DNA of 20,750 bases from PHET01 sp038202795. GTDB taxonomy: Bacteria > Actinomycetota > Coriobacteriia > Anaerosomatales > PHET01. Below, piece after piece: positions 1 to 6,934 of this stretch. The stretch is from assembly GCA_038202795.1 (NCBI GenBank), contig JBBREQ010000036.1:1-20750 (forward strand), in the 5' to 3' direction. A model generated the notes under the pieces. The model had not been told where the DNA came from. It did not search any database and worked only from the letters and a program-made list of their open reading frames with translations. Numbering within the stretch: the first letter of the stretch is position 1; the number at the start of each line of letters is the position of its first letter. A program made the translations under genes and the position numbers.

Positions 1-39
1 GTCCTCAACGACCAGGATCTTCGCGCTGTTCTCACTCAT
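1..39 (-). CDS. Response regulator, N-terminal 13 codons only (cut by window edge)
   Basis: The minus strand from 39 down to 1 reads MSENSAKILVVED without interruption. This is the first beta strand and first acidic residues of a CheY-like receiver domain (hydrophobic run ILVV followed by the acidic pair). An AGGGA sequence about 6 nt upstream of the ATG can serve as the ribosome site. The gene starts 63 nt after the asd stop and may be its own unit or the last gene of the lysC-asd transcript. The output domain lies outside the window, so the type of regulator cannot be given. The identification rests on a short but very typical motif. Confidence 0.7.
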   Translation of the reverse strand, partial: MSENSAKILVVED

Positions 40-102
40 CTCGTGTCCCTACCCTCGAGGTGGTTCTGTACACGCAGTGTATGCCCCAACCAGGGCCTCA
101 AC

Positions 103-1125
103 TCAGCCGAGAAGTGCTTCAGCGATCTGAACGGCATTGAGAGCCGCTCCCTTGCGCAGCTGGTCGGCCACCACCCAGAATGCCAGTCCGTGCTCCACGG
201 TGGTATCCCTGCGCAGCCGTCCAACGTAGGTATCATCGGTGCCTTCGAGCATCGCAGGCATCGGGTAGAGCCCGGTATCGGGCTCGTCCATTACGGTGAT
301 ACCAGGGGCCTGCGCGAGCGCCATCCGTGCCGCTTCCAACGCCACCGGGGCGGCGAACTCCACGTTAACCGACTCGCTGTGACAGCGAAGTACGGGTACA
401 CGAACACAGGTGGCATGCACGCGAAGGTCGGGCGCATGCATGATTTTCTGTGTTTCGACCACCATCTTCCATTCTTCCTTGGTCGACCCGTCGTCCAAAA
501 AGACATCTATCTGAGGGATGCAGTTGAACGCGATCCTGTGGGCGAACTGCTCGACGTGGATCTCCTGCCCTCGCAGGAAGTCCCCTGTCTGAGAGTAGAG
601 TTCGTCCATCGCCGCTGCACCTGCCCCGGACGCGGCCTGATAGGTCGCGACGACCACACGCCTGATGGGAGCGAGATCGTGCAGGGGCTTGAGCGCGACG
701 ACCATCTGGATGGTCGAGCAGTTGGGATTGGCGATGACTCCCGAGTGGTGTGCCACATCCCCCCCGTTGACCTCGGGGACCACAAGCGGAACGTCCTCGT
801 CCATGCGAAACGCCGAGGAGTTGTCGATCATCACGGCGCCTGCCCCCGTGACGGCCGCACGAAACTCCCGGCTGATTCCCGCACCGGCGCTGAACAATGC
901 GATGTCGACGCCCTCGAAACTCCGGTTGGTCATTTCCTCGACGATGAGCTCGCCACCCGCGAAGGGCAACAGCCGTCCCGCAGAACGCCCCGATGCCAAC
1001 GTCACAACGCGTGATGCAGGAAACGCGCGCTGTTCGAGAACCTTGAGCATCTCTCTGCCCACGGCCCCCGTGGCACCAGCCACCGCAACCACCGGGCGGG
1101 AAGGCATGCGTCTGTCCCAAGCCAC
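103..1125 (-). CDS. asd: Aspartate-semialdehyde dehydrogenase
   Basis: Reduces aspartyl-4-phosphate to aspartate-4-semialdehyde with NADPH in the cytoplasm, the second step toward lysine, threonine, methionine and diaminopimelate. The 340-aa protein has the usual length. It shows the Rossmann glycine motif GATGAVG near residues 17-23, the catalytic cysteine in NPNCSTIQ (Cys136), the TYQAASG segment with Gln163, and the conserved Arg242 and His249 around RVPVLRCH. The start is a GTG at 1125, preceded by an AGGAGG-type SD site inside the end of lysC; the ATG at 1107 lies too far from that site. Only 3 nt separate it from the lysC stop, so the two genes are co-transcribed and probably translationally coupled. 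Confidence 0.96.
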   Translation of the reverse strand: MAWDRRMPSRPVVAVAGATGAVGREMLKVLEQRAFPASRVVTLASGRSAGRLLPFAGGELIVEEMTNRSFEGVDIALFSAGAGISREFRAAVTGAGAVMIDNSSAFRMDEDVPLVVPEVNGGDVAHHSGVIANPNCSTIQMVVALKPLHDLAPIRRVVVATYQAASGAGAAAMDELYSQTGDFLRGQEIHVEQFAHRIAFNCIPQIDVFLDDGSTKEEWKMVVETQKIMHAPDLRVHATCVRVPVLRCHSESVNVEFAAPVALEAARMALAQAPGITVMDEPDTGLYPMPAMLEGTDDTYVGRLRRDTTVEHGLAFWVVADQLRKGAALNAVQIAEALLG

Positions 1126-1128
1126 CAG

Positions 1129-1647
1129 CTACCCCTCCTCTCCCCGTGCCGCGGCGACTTCCACCGGCTGGCCATCCTCAAGGCCGAACGCTGTGTGCAG
1201 CGCCTGTACGGCCGTAGCGACCTGATCAGCGGAGATCACACACGAGATGCGGATGGGCGATGTCGAGATGAGGTCGATGTTCACTCCCGCGTCCGCGAGC
1301 GTCTTGAACATGCCGGCAGCGATACCGGGGTGCGTCTTCATGCCCGCGCCCACAAGTGAGACCTTCGCGATCGACTCGTCGACGAACGCTTCGCGCGCGC
1401 CCAGCTCATCCACCAGTTCCTGCAAGACACGCTTCGCGCGGCCCAGATCGTCCTTAGGAGCGGTGAACGAGATGTCAGTGGTCCCGTCCTCCGAGACGTT
1501 CTGGATGATCATGTCGACGTTGACGTTGTTGTGCGCAAGGCGACCGAACACGGTCGCGGCCACGCCGGGAAGGTCGGGGACATCGCGAATGGTGAGCTTC
1601 GCCTCCGATGTGTCGTGGGTGACCCCGGAGATGATCGCCTGTTCCAT
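1129..1647 (-). CDS. lysC: Probable internal translation product: aspartokinase beta (regulatory) subunit
   Basis: In-frame ATG at codon 247 of lysC (positions 1645-1647) begins MEQAIISGV. An AAGGAGG sequence lies 11 nt before it (1659-1665). The product would be 172 residues containing only the ACT domains. Aspartokinases of Bacillus subtilis (AKII) and Corynebacterium glutamicum are alpha2beta2 enzymes whose beta chain is made from just such an in-frame internal start at the same place in the protein. Here the start codon and the SD site are seen directly; actual translation of the short chain is inferred. Confidence 0.6.
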   Translation of the reverse strand: MEQAIISGVTHDTSEAKLTIRDVPDLPGVAATVFGRLAHNNVNVDMIIQNVSEDGTTDISFTAPKDDLGRAKRVLQELVDELGAREAFVDESIAKVSLVGAGMKTHPGIAAGMFKTLADAGVNIDLISTSPIRISCVISADQVATAVQALHTAFGLEDGQPVEVAAARGEEG

Positions 1648-2385
1648 GGTTTCGTCGGCCTCCTTGACGATGGTGCCCGGTGCATCCGAAAACGATGAGC
1701 GGCAGTGGATGACCACGCCGTGGTTGCGCGCGAACTCGACGGCGCGCATCTGCAGCACGCCGGCACCGCTCGCCGCCATCTCAAGCATCTCCTCATATGA
1801 GATGGCGTCGATCTTTCGAGCGCCGGGGACGAGGCGCGGATCGGCAGTGTACACGCCATCCACATCGGTATAGATCTCGCACACGTCCGCCCCCACACCT
1901 GCAGCGATGGCCACTGCTGTGGTATCGGAGCCTCCCCGACCCAGCGTCGTGATCTGCCCGTCGAGAGTGGTCCCCTGGAAGCCCGCCACGATCACGATCT
2001 TGCCCTGACTCAGCGCGGCTTTGACCCGCTCGGCCCTCACGGCGGTGATCTTGGCTTTGCTGTGCACCGAGTCGGTGACGATGCCGACCTGCGGACCGGT
2101 GAACGAGATTGCCTCGTGCCCTTGGGCGTGAATGGCCATCGCCAGCAGTGCGATCGATACCTGCTCACCCGTGGACAGCAGCATGTCCATCTCGCGCTCG
2201 GGGGGATCGGGGCAGAGCTCCCTGGCCAGTTCGACCAGCTCATCGGTGACATGCCCCATAGCCGAGACGACCGCGACGACACTATCGCCCGACTGCCTCC
2301 GATCGATGAGCCGCCGGGCGACCGCACGGATACGATCGGTGGTCCCCACCGACGTACCGCCGAACTTGGTCACCACCACTGCCAT
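1129..2385 (-). CDS. lysC: Aspartate kinase with C-terminal ACT domains
   Basis: Phosphorylates aspartate, the entry step to the aspartate amino-acid family and to diaminopimelate for peptidoglycan. The 418-aa protein starts with the kinase motif KFGGTSVG (residues 7-14). It carries the substrate and nucleotide segment GRGGSDTTA near residue 150 and the IYTDVDGVYTADPR segment near 172-184. From about residue 250 it continues into paired ACT domains, the usual site for feedback control by lysine and threonine. The ATG at 2385 has AGGGG 5 nt upstream. An internal start (separate entry) would give a free ACT-domain subunit. The gene leads the lysC-asd unit. No lysine riboswitch is apparent in the short leader. 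Confidence 0.96.
   Translation of the reverse strand: MAVVVTKFGGTSVGTTDRIRAVARRLIDRRQSGDSVVAVVSAMGHVTDELVELARELCPDPPEREMDMLLSTGEQVSIALLAMAIHAQGHEAISFTGPQVGIVTDSVHSKAKITAVRAERVKAALSQGKIVIVAGFQGTTLDGQITTLGRGGSDTTAVAIAAGVGADVCEIYTDVDGVYTADPRLVPGARKIDAISYEEMLEMAASGAGVLQMRAVEFARNHGVVIHCRSSFSDAPGTIVKEADETMEQAIISGVTHDTSEAKLTIRDVPDLPGVAATVFGRLAHNNVNVDMIIQNVSEDGTTDISFTAPKDDLGRAKRVLQELVDELGAREAFVDESIAKVSLVGAGMKTHPGIAAGMFKTLADAGVNIDLISTSPIRISCVISADQVATAVQALHTAFGLEDGQPVEVAAARGEEG
1659..1665 (-). promoter_or_regulatory. Internal ribosome-binding site inside lysC
   Basis: Minus strand AAGGAGG, a full SD match within coding sequence, 11 nt upstream of the in-frame ATG at 1647. The spacing is slightly long but usable. 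Confidence 0.55.
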
Positions 2386-2476
2386 CTTGACCCCTGGCGC
2401 GAATCGACCTCGTACACCGACGTGAAGGGGAGTGCGTACCCCACCGTTAAGGTTTCGATTCAGTGTAGTGATTCGG

Positions 2477-2506
2477 CTGATACCGCGCCACCGCCGAACG
2501 TGTCAG
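2477..2506 (-). promoter_or_regulatory. Candidate promoter for lysC-asd
   Basis: Minus strand CTGACA (2501-2506, 5 of 6 matches to the -35 consensus), an 18-nt spacer and TATCAG (2477-2482, 4 of 6 to the -10 consensus). It lies about 92 nt upstream of the lysC ATG in the only long gap before that gene. Pattern match only. Confidence 0.35.
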
Positions 2507-2609
2507 GATGCATCCCTCTCTAGAACAGAGTCACGCCGAGTCTTCAAACGCGAGATACGTGGAGGGCTGCGCTTCGCTCGTTGCCACAAACGCACTTCAG
2601 CGGCCCCAG

Positions 2610-2642
2610 AAGGCCCCTCTCGAGGAACTCGAAGGGGGCCTT
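2610..2642 (-). terminator. GC-rich hairpin, probable terminator of the 2701-3231 gene
   Basis: AAGGCCCC (2610-2617) pairs exactly with GGGGCCTT (2635-2642), and the loop side contains a further CTCGAG / CTCGAA partial pairing. It lies about 60 nt past the stop codon at 2701. The T-run on either side is short, so it is a strong stem with a weak tail. It could act in both directions, but no plus-strand gene is present. Confidence 0.5.
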
Positions 2643-2700
2643 TCCAATAGTGGGAGGCTATGCGCCCGTCCTCGACCGCGAGGCTAGGACCGGCGGCCGA

Positions 2701-3231
2701 TCACCAGTTCCTGACGTTGATCTCGGTGATCTTGTGGGTGCTGTTCTTGACGTAGAAGTCGGTACCTTTGCCCCGCGTCTTGCCCAGGGTGTAGATCGTG
2801 TAGACATCGCCGCTGCGCTTCTTCAGCGAGCTGCCGTACGCCTTCTCCAGCTTTGCTTCGGTGCTCGAGACGTGGATCCCCCTCGCGGTGTGCGGGCCCG
2901 AACCGAAGATCGCGAGCATCCACACCACGTGCTTCTTGTTGCTGTAGGTTTCAACGTCGTAGCCGCCAGAGCGCTTCTTGCCGAAACACGAGCGGTACAC
3001 GGTCTGACCTTCGTAGTTGTTGTCCTTCCTTGACTTGACGAACTTCAGGCCGACCCGGCTCTTCGTCTTCGTATCCGTCATCCCAAGCCGCGCCTTGTGG
3101 ACGCCCTTGCTGACATAGATCTTGACGGTCTTGGCCGAGGCCGAGACCACGCCAACTGACGCGGTCATCGCCAGCATGCACACGGTCACGAGCAGCACCG
3201 TTGCAAGCCACGACTTTCTCGAACCTCTCAT
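2701..3231 (-). CDS. Small secreted protein of unknown function
   Basis: I do not recognise a named family. The protein (176 aa from the ATG at 3231) has a Sec signal peptide: basic MRGSRKSW, a hydrophobic run, then a cleavage-like SASAK. The mature part is very Lys-rich and appears built of two similar halves, each with a strand-turn pattern: a segment beginning KARLGMTD, and a C-terminal segment starting RGIHVSSTEAKLEKAYG and ending in KITEINVRNW. The second half resembles modules in which a short helix setting 'AYG' is followed by beta strands, as in small exported sensors and inhibitor-like folds; this is a loose resemblance. Two ATGs lie 6 nt apart. The second (3231) is 9 nt from AAAGG and is preferred over 3237. 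It follows the L,D-transpeptidase gene by 57 nt and is probably in its transcript. Confidence 0.75.
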   Translation of the reverse strand: MRGSRKSWLATVLLVTVCMLAMTASVGVVSASAKTVKIYVSKGVHKARLGMTDTKTKSRVGLKFVKSRKDNNYEGQTVYRSCFGKKRSGGYDVETYSNKKHVVWMLAIFGSGPHTARGIHVSSTEAKLEKAYGSSLKKRSGDVYTIYTLGKTRGKGTDFYVKNSTHKITEINVRNW

Positions 3232-3288
3232 CGTCATCTACCTTTCGTCAGCCGAGCGACAACGGACTCCACACGCGACACGCGAGGG

Positions 3289-4329
3289 TCATTTCCTGAT
3301 GAGCACGTGCGTCTTCACTGGCACTGTCGGACCGAATCTCACGATCTGGCTGTCGAGCATGTCCACGCATCCGAGGCTGCCGGCCCGGCCGATGACGCGT
3401 TTCCACGACGTGCCATGGATGAAGTACCCGCTGAACTTCAGACCGTGGTTCGTGATCTTCTCGAGTCTGAGCCAATACGCCCCGAGCCCTCCATAGGGCT
3501 TCTTGTTCTTGTGCTTCTTTGTGATCACGAACTCCCCCGTGGGCGTGGGCGTGCGCGGGGTGCCAATCGCAACGGAGAACCGCTTCACAAACACCGAGTT
3601 CTTCACGTAGTAGAGGCGGCACTCGGACTTGTCGACGACGATGTAGGTCTTGCGTTTCGGGGTCCGCCCCAAGTTCCACACCCGGTACGTCGGGCTGTCC
3701 GAGAAGCCCCATGCGTTGACGGCGCGGACCTTCACGAAGCTCTTCTGGTACGGCATCTTGGCCACGGACAACGCGAAGACGGTAGCTGTCGTGGACACGC
3801 TCCGAGAAGACGCTGACTCCCCGTTGACGAGAACCGTCATGGTCGCGGTGCTGGAGTGCCGCATGCCTCGGATCACAGGTGCGGGACCGACCACGGAGTT
3901 CTTCTTGAGGAGGGCCGAGGGAGCCGGCGGCACGAAGCTATCGGCCAGCACAAGGAGCGACGGGGTCTGGGCGAGCTCGGCTCCGCCGGCGTTCAGGAAG
4001 GTGACCGTGAAGGTGCAGCTGCTCGAAGCGACCGCGACGTGGTCGAAGCGGACGGCCTCAGCAGTATCAGCGGGGGCAACCGTCTGTGTTGCGACCCCCG
4101 TGCCGTTGCACTGCAACACCGCGAGCGCGCTGCCCGACACCGGCGAGGCCGTGACGCTCACCTCGCGCACGGTGCGGGACGCACTTACCAGGCGCAGAGA
4201 GCCGTCGCTTGACACGGTTGCTGCCGCGACCTCGGCGCGCGATGCGGCGCCCGCAGCAAGGGCGATCGCGAACACCGCCGAGCACAGAATCAGCAGACGC
4301 CCCCACGTGCGAGCCGGTCGTTCCAACAT
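3289..4329 (-). CDS. Secreted L,D-transpeptidase (YkuD domain)
   Basis: Exported or membrane-tethered enzyme that would form 3-3 peptidoglycan cross-links or attach proteins to peptidoglycan. The 346-aa protein has an N-terminal signal or anchor at about residues 10-30. Next come two Ig-like beta regions (about 40-125 and 135-215), then a YkuD catalytic domain (about 227-345) with GTPRTPTPTGEF, IHGT (His305) and SLGCVDM (Cys321). The histidine usually found just before Gly-Cys is a leucine here. The start is taken at ATG 4329, because GGAGG at 4339-4343 is 9 nt upstream. A longer open frame to 4386 begins with TTG and has no SD, and the ATG at 4338 sits directly on the SD. The gene follows the acylation cassette by 81 nt, linking that region to the cell wall. 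Confidence 0.9.
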   Translation of the reverse strand: MLERPARTWGRLLILCSAVFAIALAAGAASRAEVAAATVSSDGSLRLVSASRTVREVSVTASPVSGSALAVLQCNGTGVATQTVAPADTAEAVRFDHVAVASSSCTFTVTFLNAGGAELAQTPSLLVLADSFVPPAPSALLKKNSVVGPAPVIRGMRHSSTATMTVLVNGESASSRSVSTTATVFALSVAKMPYQKSFVKVRAVNAWGFSDSPTYRVWNLGRTPKRKTYIVVDKSECRLYYVKNSVFVKRFSVAIGTPRTPTPTGEFVITKKHKNKKPYGGLGAYWLRLEKITNHGLKFSGYFIHGTSWKRVIGRAGSLGCVDMLDSQIVRFGPTVPVKTHVLIRK

Positions 4330-4410
4330 CGTGTTCATCCTCCAGGTCACACGAGCACCTCGGACAGTAGCATCATCCAGATCCAACGACCTAACTCGTT
4401 CGCCGTTTCT

Positions 4411-5529
4411 CTATGGTTTGAAAGGCCGCCAGTCCGCCTGTATCTCGCGACGGATCTTGGCTGCCATGCGGCTCCCTCCTGCACCAGTGAAGTGGATCTT
4501 GTCGCGCGCCCGCATCTTGACCACCCTGCCCGACGACGTCCGCAGACTCGAGCTGTACTTGCTGGCCCGGTTCTCGAAGAGCTTCCACGTTGATATGTAG
4601 CGCACGTCCTCCCGCTTCAGCGCCGCGCGCCGGGCCAGCCCATTGATGTGATTCATGTGGCGCGCATACCCCTTCGAGCGGCCGGGAATCGGCTGCCCCA
4701 CGACGTAGACGACCGTGTCGCCGCTCCGCGCAATGTCCATGAGCCGGCCGACCCGCTGCATGTAGAGTGCGTCCCACGCCTTCGTGCCGCGTTCGTAGAG
4801 ATTACCTTTGGAGCGGATGTGCTGCCAGTCGTTGGCGCCGAACATCATAACGACCACATCGGGCCGCCCGCGCCTCTTCATCACCGAAAAGCGCTTCGGC
4901 CAGTTGAAGGAGTCCGGCCGAGAGACCCCGCTGCTCGAGCGGTAGTCGACCACGACAGTGGCCGCCGTCCCCTTCATCGAACGCTTCAGAGCTGTCCCGG
5001 GCATCCCGACCATCGAGTCGCCGAACAGCAGGACCCGCACCTTGCCTTTGGGCCGGTACGAGGCGACCGTCACGGTGGTCCACGCGGACCGACGGGTAAC
5101 GCCGTCCCACGTCAGCGCTTGGCGCATCCGCCACTTGCCCGCGAGCGGGAAGGCGGTCCGACCGCGCGATCTTCCCTCCCCGGTCGCCAATGAGGTGGCC
5201 AGGGGGACCGACTTCAACGTGTGCCACCTGCCGAAGTCGAGGAACGAGTACTCGAGCTGTGCAGTAACCTTGGCTGAGGCTGGAGCGGCCCAGGTCGCGG
5301 TGATCGAGCACGGGAGCTGCCGCCGTGCGGCACGCACGGTGCGGGGCGCCGCGACCACCGCGACCGACGCGTCCGACGAGACCGCCACGGACTCTCGCGC
5401 GGGCGCCACACACAACTCGCGCGGCGCACCCGCGGCCGACGCCGACACCGGCAGGGCCGCCGCGAGCGCCACGGCGCAGGCCAGCGCGGCGAACGTGCAC
5501 ACCGCTCTAGCCTTCATCTCATTCGCCAT
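4411..5529 (-). CDS. Secreted SGNH-fold hydrolase/acyltransferase (DUF459-like)
   Basis: Extracytoplasmic serine esterase or acyltransferase of the SGNH type. The 372-aa protein starts with a signal peptide (MANEMKAR, a hydrophobic Ala-rich run, cleavage around SASAAG). A beta-rich region of about 130 residues follows, then the SGNH domain from about residue 163. Seen there are LLFGDSMVG (nucleophile Ser172), the block II segment SSGVSRPDSFNWP (199-211), MMFGANDW (block III, about 228-235) and RDKIHFTGAG (Asp343, His346). The start ATG at 5529 has AAGGAGG 8 nt upstream, so upstream in-frame sequence is not used. It begins 26 nt after the microprotein stop and is the fourth gene of the acylation cassette. 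It may act as a second transferase that accepts the acyl group, or as an esterase that trims acyl groups. The substrate cannot be read from sequence. Confidence 0.88.
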   Translation of the reverse strand: MANEMKARAVCTFAALACAVALAAALPVSASAAGAPRELCVAPARESVAVSSDASVAVVAAPRTVRAARRQLPCSITATWAAPASAKVTAQLEYSFLDFGRWHTLKSVPLATSLATGEGRSRGRTAFPLAGKWRMRQALTWDGVTRRSAWTTVTVASYRPKGKVRVLLFGDSMVGMPGTALKRSMKGTAATVVVDYRSSSGVSRPDSFNWPKRFSVMKRRGRPDVVVMMFGANDWQHIRSKGNLYERGTKAWDALYMQRVGRLMDIARSGDTVVYVVGQPIPGRSKGYARHMNHINGLARRAALKREDVRYISTWKLFENRASKYSSSLRTSSGRVVKMRARDKIHFTGAGGSRMAAKIRREIQADWRPFKP

Positions 5530-5555
5530 GCTCTCACCCTCCTTAAGTTCCGATG

Positions 5556-5729
5556 CTAAAAGTCCACATAGACGAACTGGCTGACCACGCCGGAGCCCAG
5601 GATGATCGCTACGACCAGCAGCGCCCAGAACAACGCGTAGCCGACGTCGACGAGCAGCTGCGCGGCTCTCTCCCGAGCGCCGTGTGGCGCGCGCTTTGGC
5701 GCGTCCACTTTGGTCTCCTCGGATGTCAT
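5556..5729 (-). CDS. 57-residue membrane microprotein with C-terminal FVYVDF motif (DltX-like acyl shuttle candidate)
   Basis: A short gene that ORF finders with a 60-codon cutoff would miss. ATG at 5729 overlaps the MBOAT stop codon (ATGA, 4 nt), GGTAGG lies 5 nt upstream, and TAG is at 5556-5558. The protein has a charged N-terminus (MTSEETKVDAPKRA, then HGARERA), one membrane segment at about residues 24-49, and a short tail ending FVYVDF. Basic residues before the membrane segment put the C-terminus outside the cell. In Gram-positive dlt operons, DltX is a single-pass microprotein whose C-terminal hexapeptide (pattern F-x-Y-x-x-F) carries the acyl group on its tyrosine between the MBOAT DltB and the transferase DltD. 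The size, topology, ending and genetic position here match that role. The tyrosine would be residue 54. Acyl carrier function is inferred. Confidence 0.85.
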   Translation of the reverse strand: MTSEETKVDAPKRAPHGARERAAQLLVDVGYALFWALLVVAIILGSGVVSQFVYVDF

Positions 5730-6934
5730 ACGAACCTACCAATCATGTTGACAAACCGGTCCACCGGCATGACGAACAGTCCCCACCCGACCGTGACCAG
5801 CGTGAACGTCACCGCGATTCCGGCGACCTTGCCAGCAACACCCACCAAGGCAGACACCGGGTCGGTCCTCAGCCAGGCAAAGCGCGTGCGCAGCGGCTCC
5901 TTGAGCAGCACGATCCAGCAGCGGTACACGCCGAGAAGCACGCCGTGGTAGATGCCCCACGCCAGGAAGTGCCACTGCGCCCCGTGCCAGATCCCCGACA
6001 CGGCCATCGCGATGATGGAGTTCATGACAGCGTTGACCAGGCCGTGACGGTTGCCTCCGAGCGGGATGTAGACGTAATCCGTGATCCAGGCGGTCAGCGA
6101 CATGTGCCAGTGACGCCAGAACTGCGCGATGTTGTCTCGGGTGTAGGGCCATTTGAAGTTCTCGGGTACGTGGATGCCGAACAGCCTAGCCGAGCCGATC
6201 GCGATGTCGGAGTATCCCGAGAAGTCCATGTAGATCTTCAGTGCGAACGCCAGGAGCGCCACGAGGATCTGCGTGTTGGAGGCGGCGTTCATCGCCTGCG
6301 TCGAGAGCAGCGGCGCGGTGAGCGGTGCGACCGTGTCGGCGATGACGATCTTCTTGGCCAGGCCGATCGCGATGCGGGTGATGCCGTCGTTGACGTCCTG
6401 CGCATCAGCCCTAGAAGTGCCGATCTGAGGCTTGAAGTCCTGGAAGCGTTTGATAGGTCCGGCGACCATCGTTGGGAAGAACAGCGCGAACGCGAAGAAA
6501 TCCGAGGGCGAGTGCTTCGGCAGCTTGCCGGCCCCCGCGTCGACGATGTAGTGGACGAACTCGAACGTGAAAAACGAGATCGCCAGCGGCAGGACCAACT
6601 GCGGGAAGGTCGGCAGCCGCCCGGCACGCAGTGCCGCAGCCGCGCTGCTCGCCGTGCTGGATACGAGCCAACCGTACTTGAACAGCACCAGCACGCCGAT
6701 GGCGGTCGTCATCGCGGCGGCGAACGCCCAGACGTGCTCGCGCGCCTGCTTGACCAGCACGAAGACCAGGATCATCTCGGCGACGATGAGCCACACGAAC
6801 GCGGTCGAGTAGTACGCGTAGAACACCAGGCCGCAGGCCGAGAGCCACCATCCGCGCGCGCCCGAAGGCGCGAACCGGTAGACCAACGCGGCGATGATGA
6901 GGAAGACGACGTAGATCCACTCACCGAAGATCAC
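5726..6934 (-). CDS. MBOAT-family membrane O-acyltransferase (AlgI-like)
   Basis: Polytopic membrane enzyme that moves an acyl group from a cytoplasmic donor to the outside for O-acylation of a cell-envelope polymer. The 402-aa protein is slightly shorter than typical AlgI proteins. It shows many hydrophobic segments, the family signatures KIYMDFSGYSDIAIG (about 233-247) and FWRHWHMSLTAWITDYVYIPLGGNR (about 272-296), and WHG with the presumed catalytic His318. Its own C-terminus (NMIGRFV) does not carry an F-x-Y-x-x-F motif; that motif is on the next gene's microprotein. The start is GTG at 6934, overlapping the upstream TGA by 4 nt (GTGA). The stop overlaps the microprotein start by 4 nt (ATGA). 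No adenylating enzyme or carrier protein is nearby, so acetyl-CoA or another CoA donor is more likely than D-alanine. Confidence 0.93.
   Translation of the reverse strand: MIFGEWIYVVFLIIAALVYRFAPSGARGWWLSACGLVFYAYYSTAFVWLIVAEMILVFVLVKQAREHVWAFAAAMTTAIGVLVLFKYGWLVSSTASSAAAALRAGRLPTFPQLVLPLAISFFTFEFVHYIVDAGAGKLPKHSPSDFFAFALFFPTMVAGPIKRFQDFKPQIGTSRADAQDVNDGITRIAIGLAKKIVIADTVAPLTAPLLSTQAMNAASNTQILVALLAFALKIYMDFSGYSDIAIGSARLFGIHVPENFKWPYTRDNIAQFWRHWHMSLTAWITDYVYIPLGGNRHGLVNAVMNSIIAMAVSGIWHGAQWHFLAWGIYHGVLLGVYRCWIVLLKEPLRTRFAWLRTDPVSALVGVAGKVAGIAVTFTLVTVGWGLFVMPVDRFVNMIGRFV

Larger units (their letters stand above)
2386..2700. other. Intergenic region upstream of lysC (315 nt)
   Basis: No credible gene is seen on either strand; the short open frames here lack SD sites and recognisable composition. 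The stretch holds a candidate lysC promoter at 2477-2506 and a GC-rich hairpin at 2610-2642 that probably ends the transcript of the upstream secreted-protein gene. A leader of about 90 nt between promoter and lysC is too short for a lysine riboswitch. Confidence 0.5.

Noticed and set aside
69..81. Short palindrome TACAC-GCA-GTGTA between asd and the response regulator
   Set aside because: A 5-bp arm is expected by chance and nothing around it supports an operator or terminator.
43..1014. Long plus-strand open frame of 323 codons opposite asd
   Set aside because: It is the antisense shadow of asd, which has full family motifs; the shadow has no SD and no recognisable domain. Long antisense frames are expected in high-GC DNA.
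2432..2650. Plus-strand 72-codon frame in the lysC upstream gap
   Set aside because: It runs through a hairpin, lacks an SD and has an Arg/Pro-rich non-protein-like composition.
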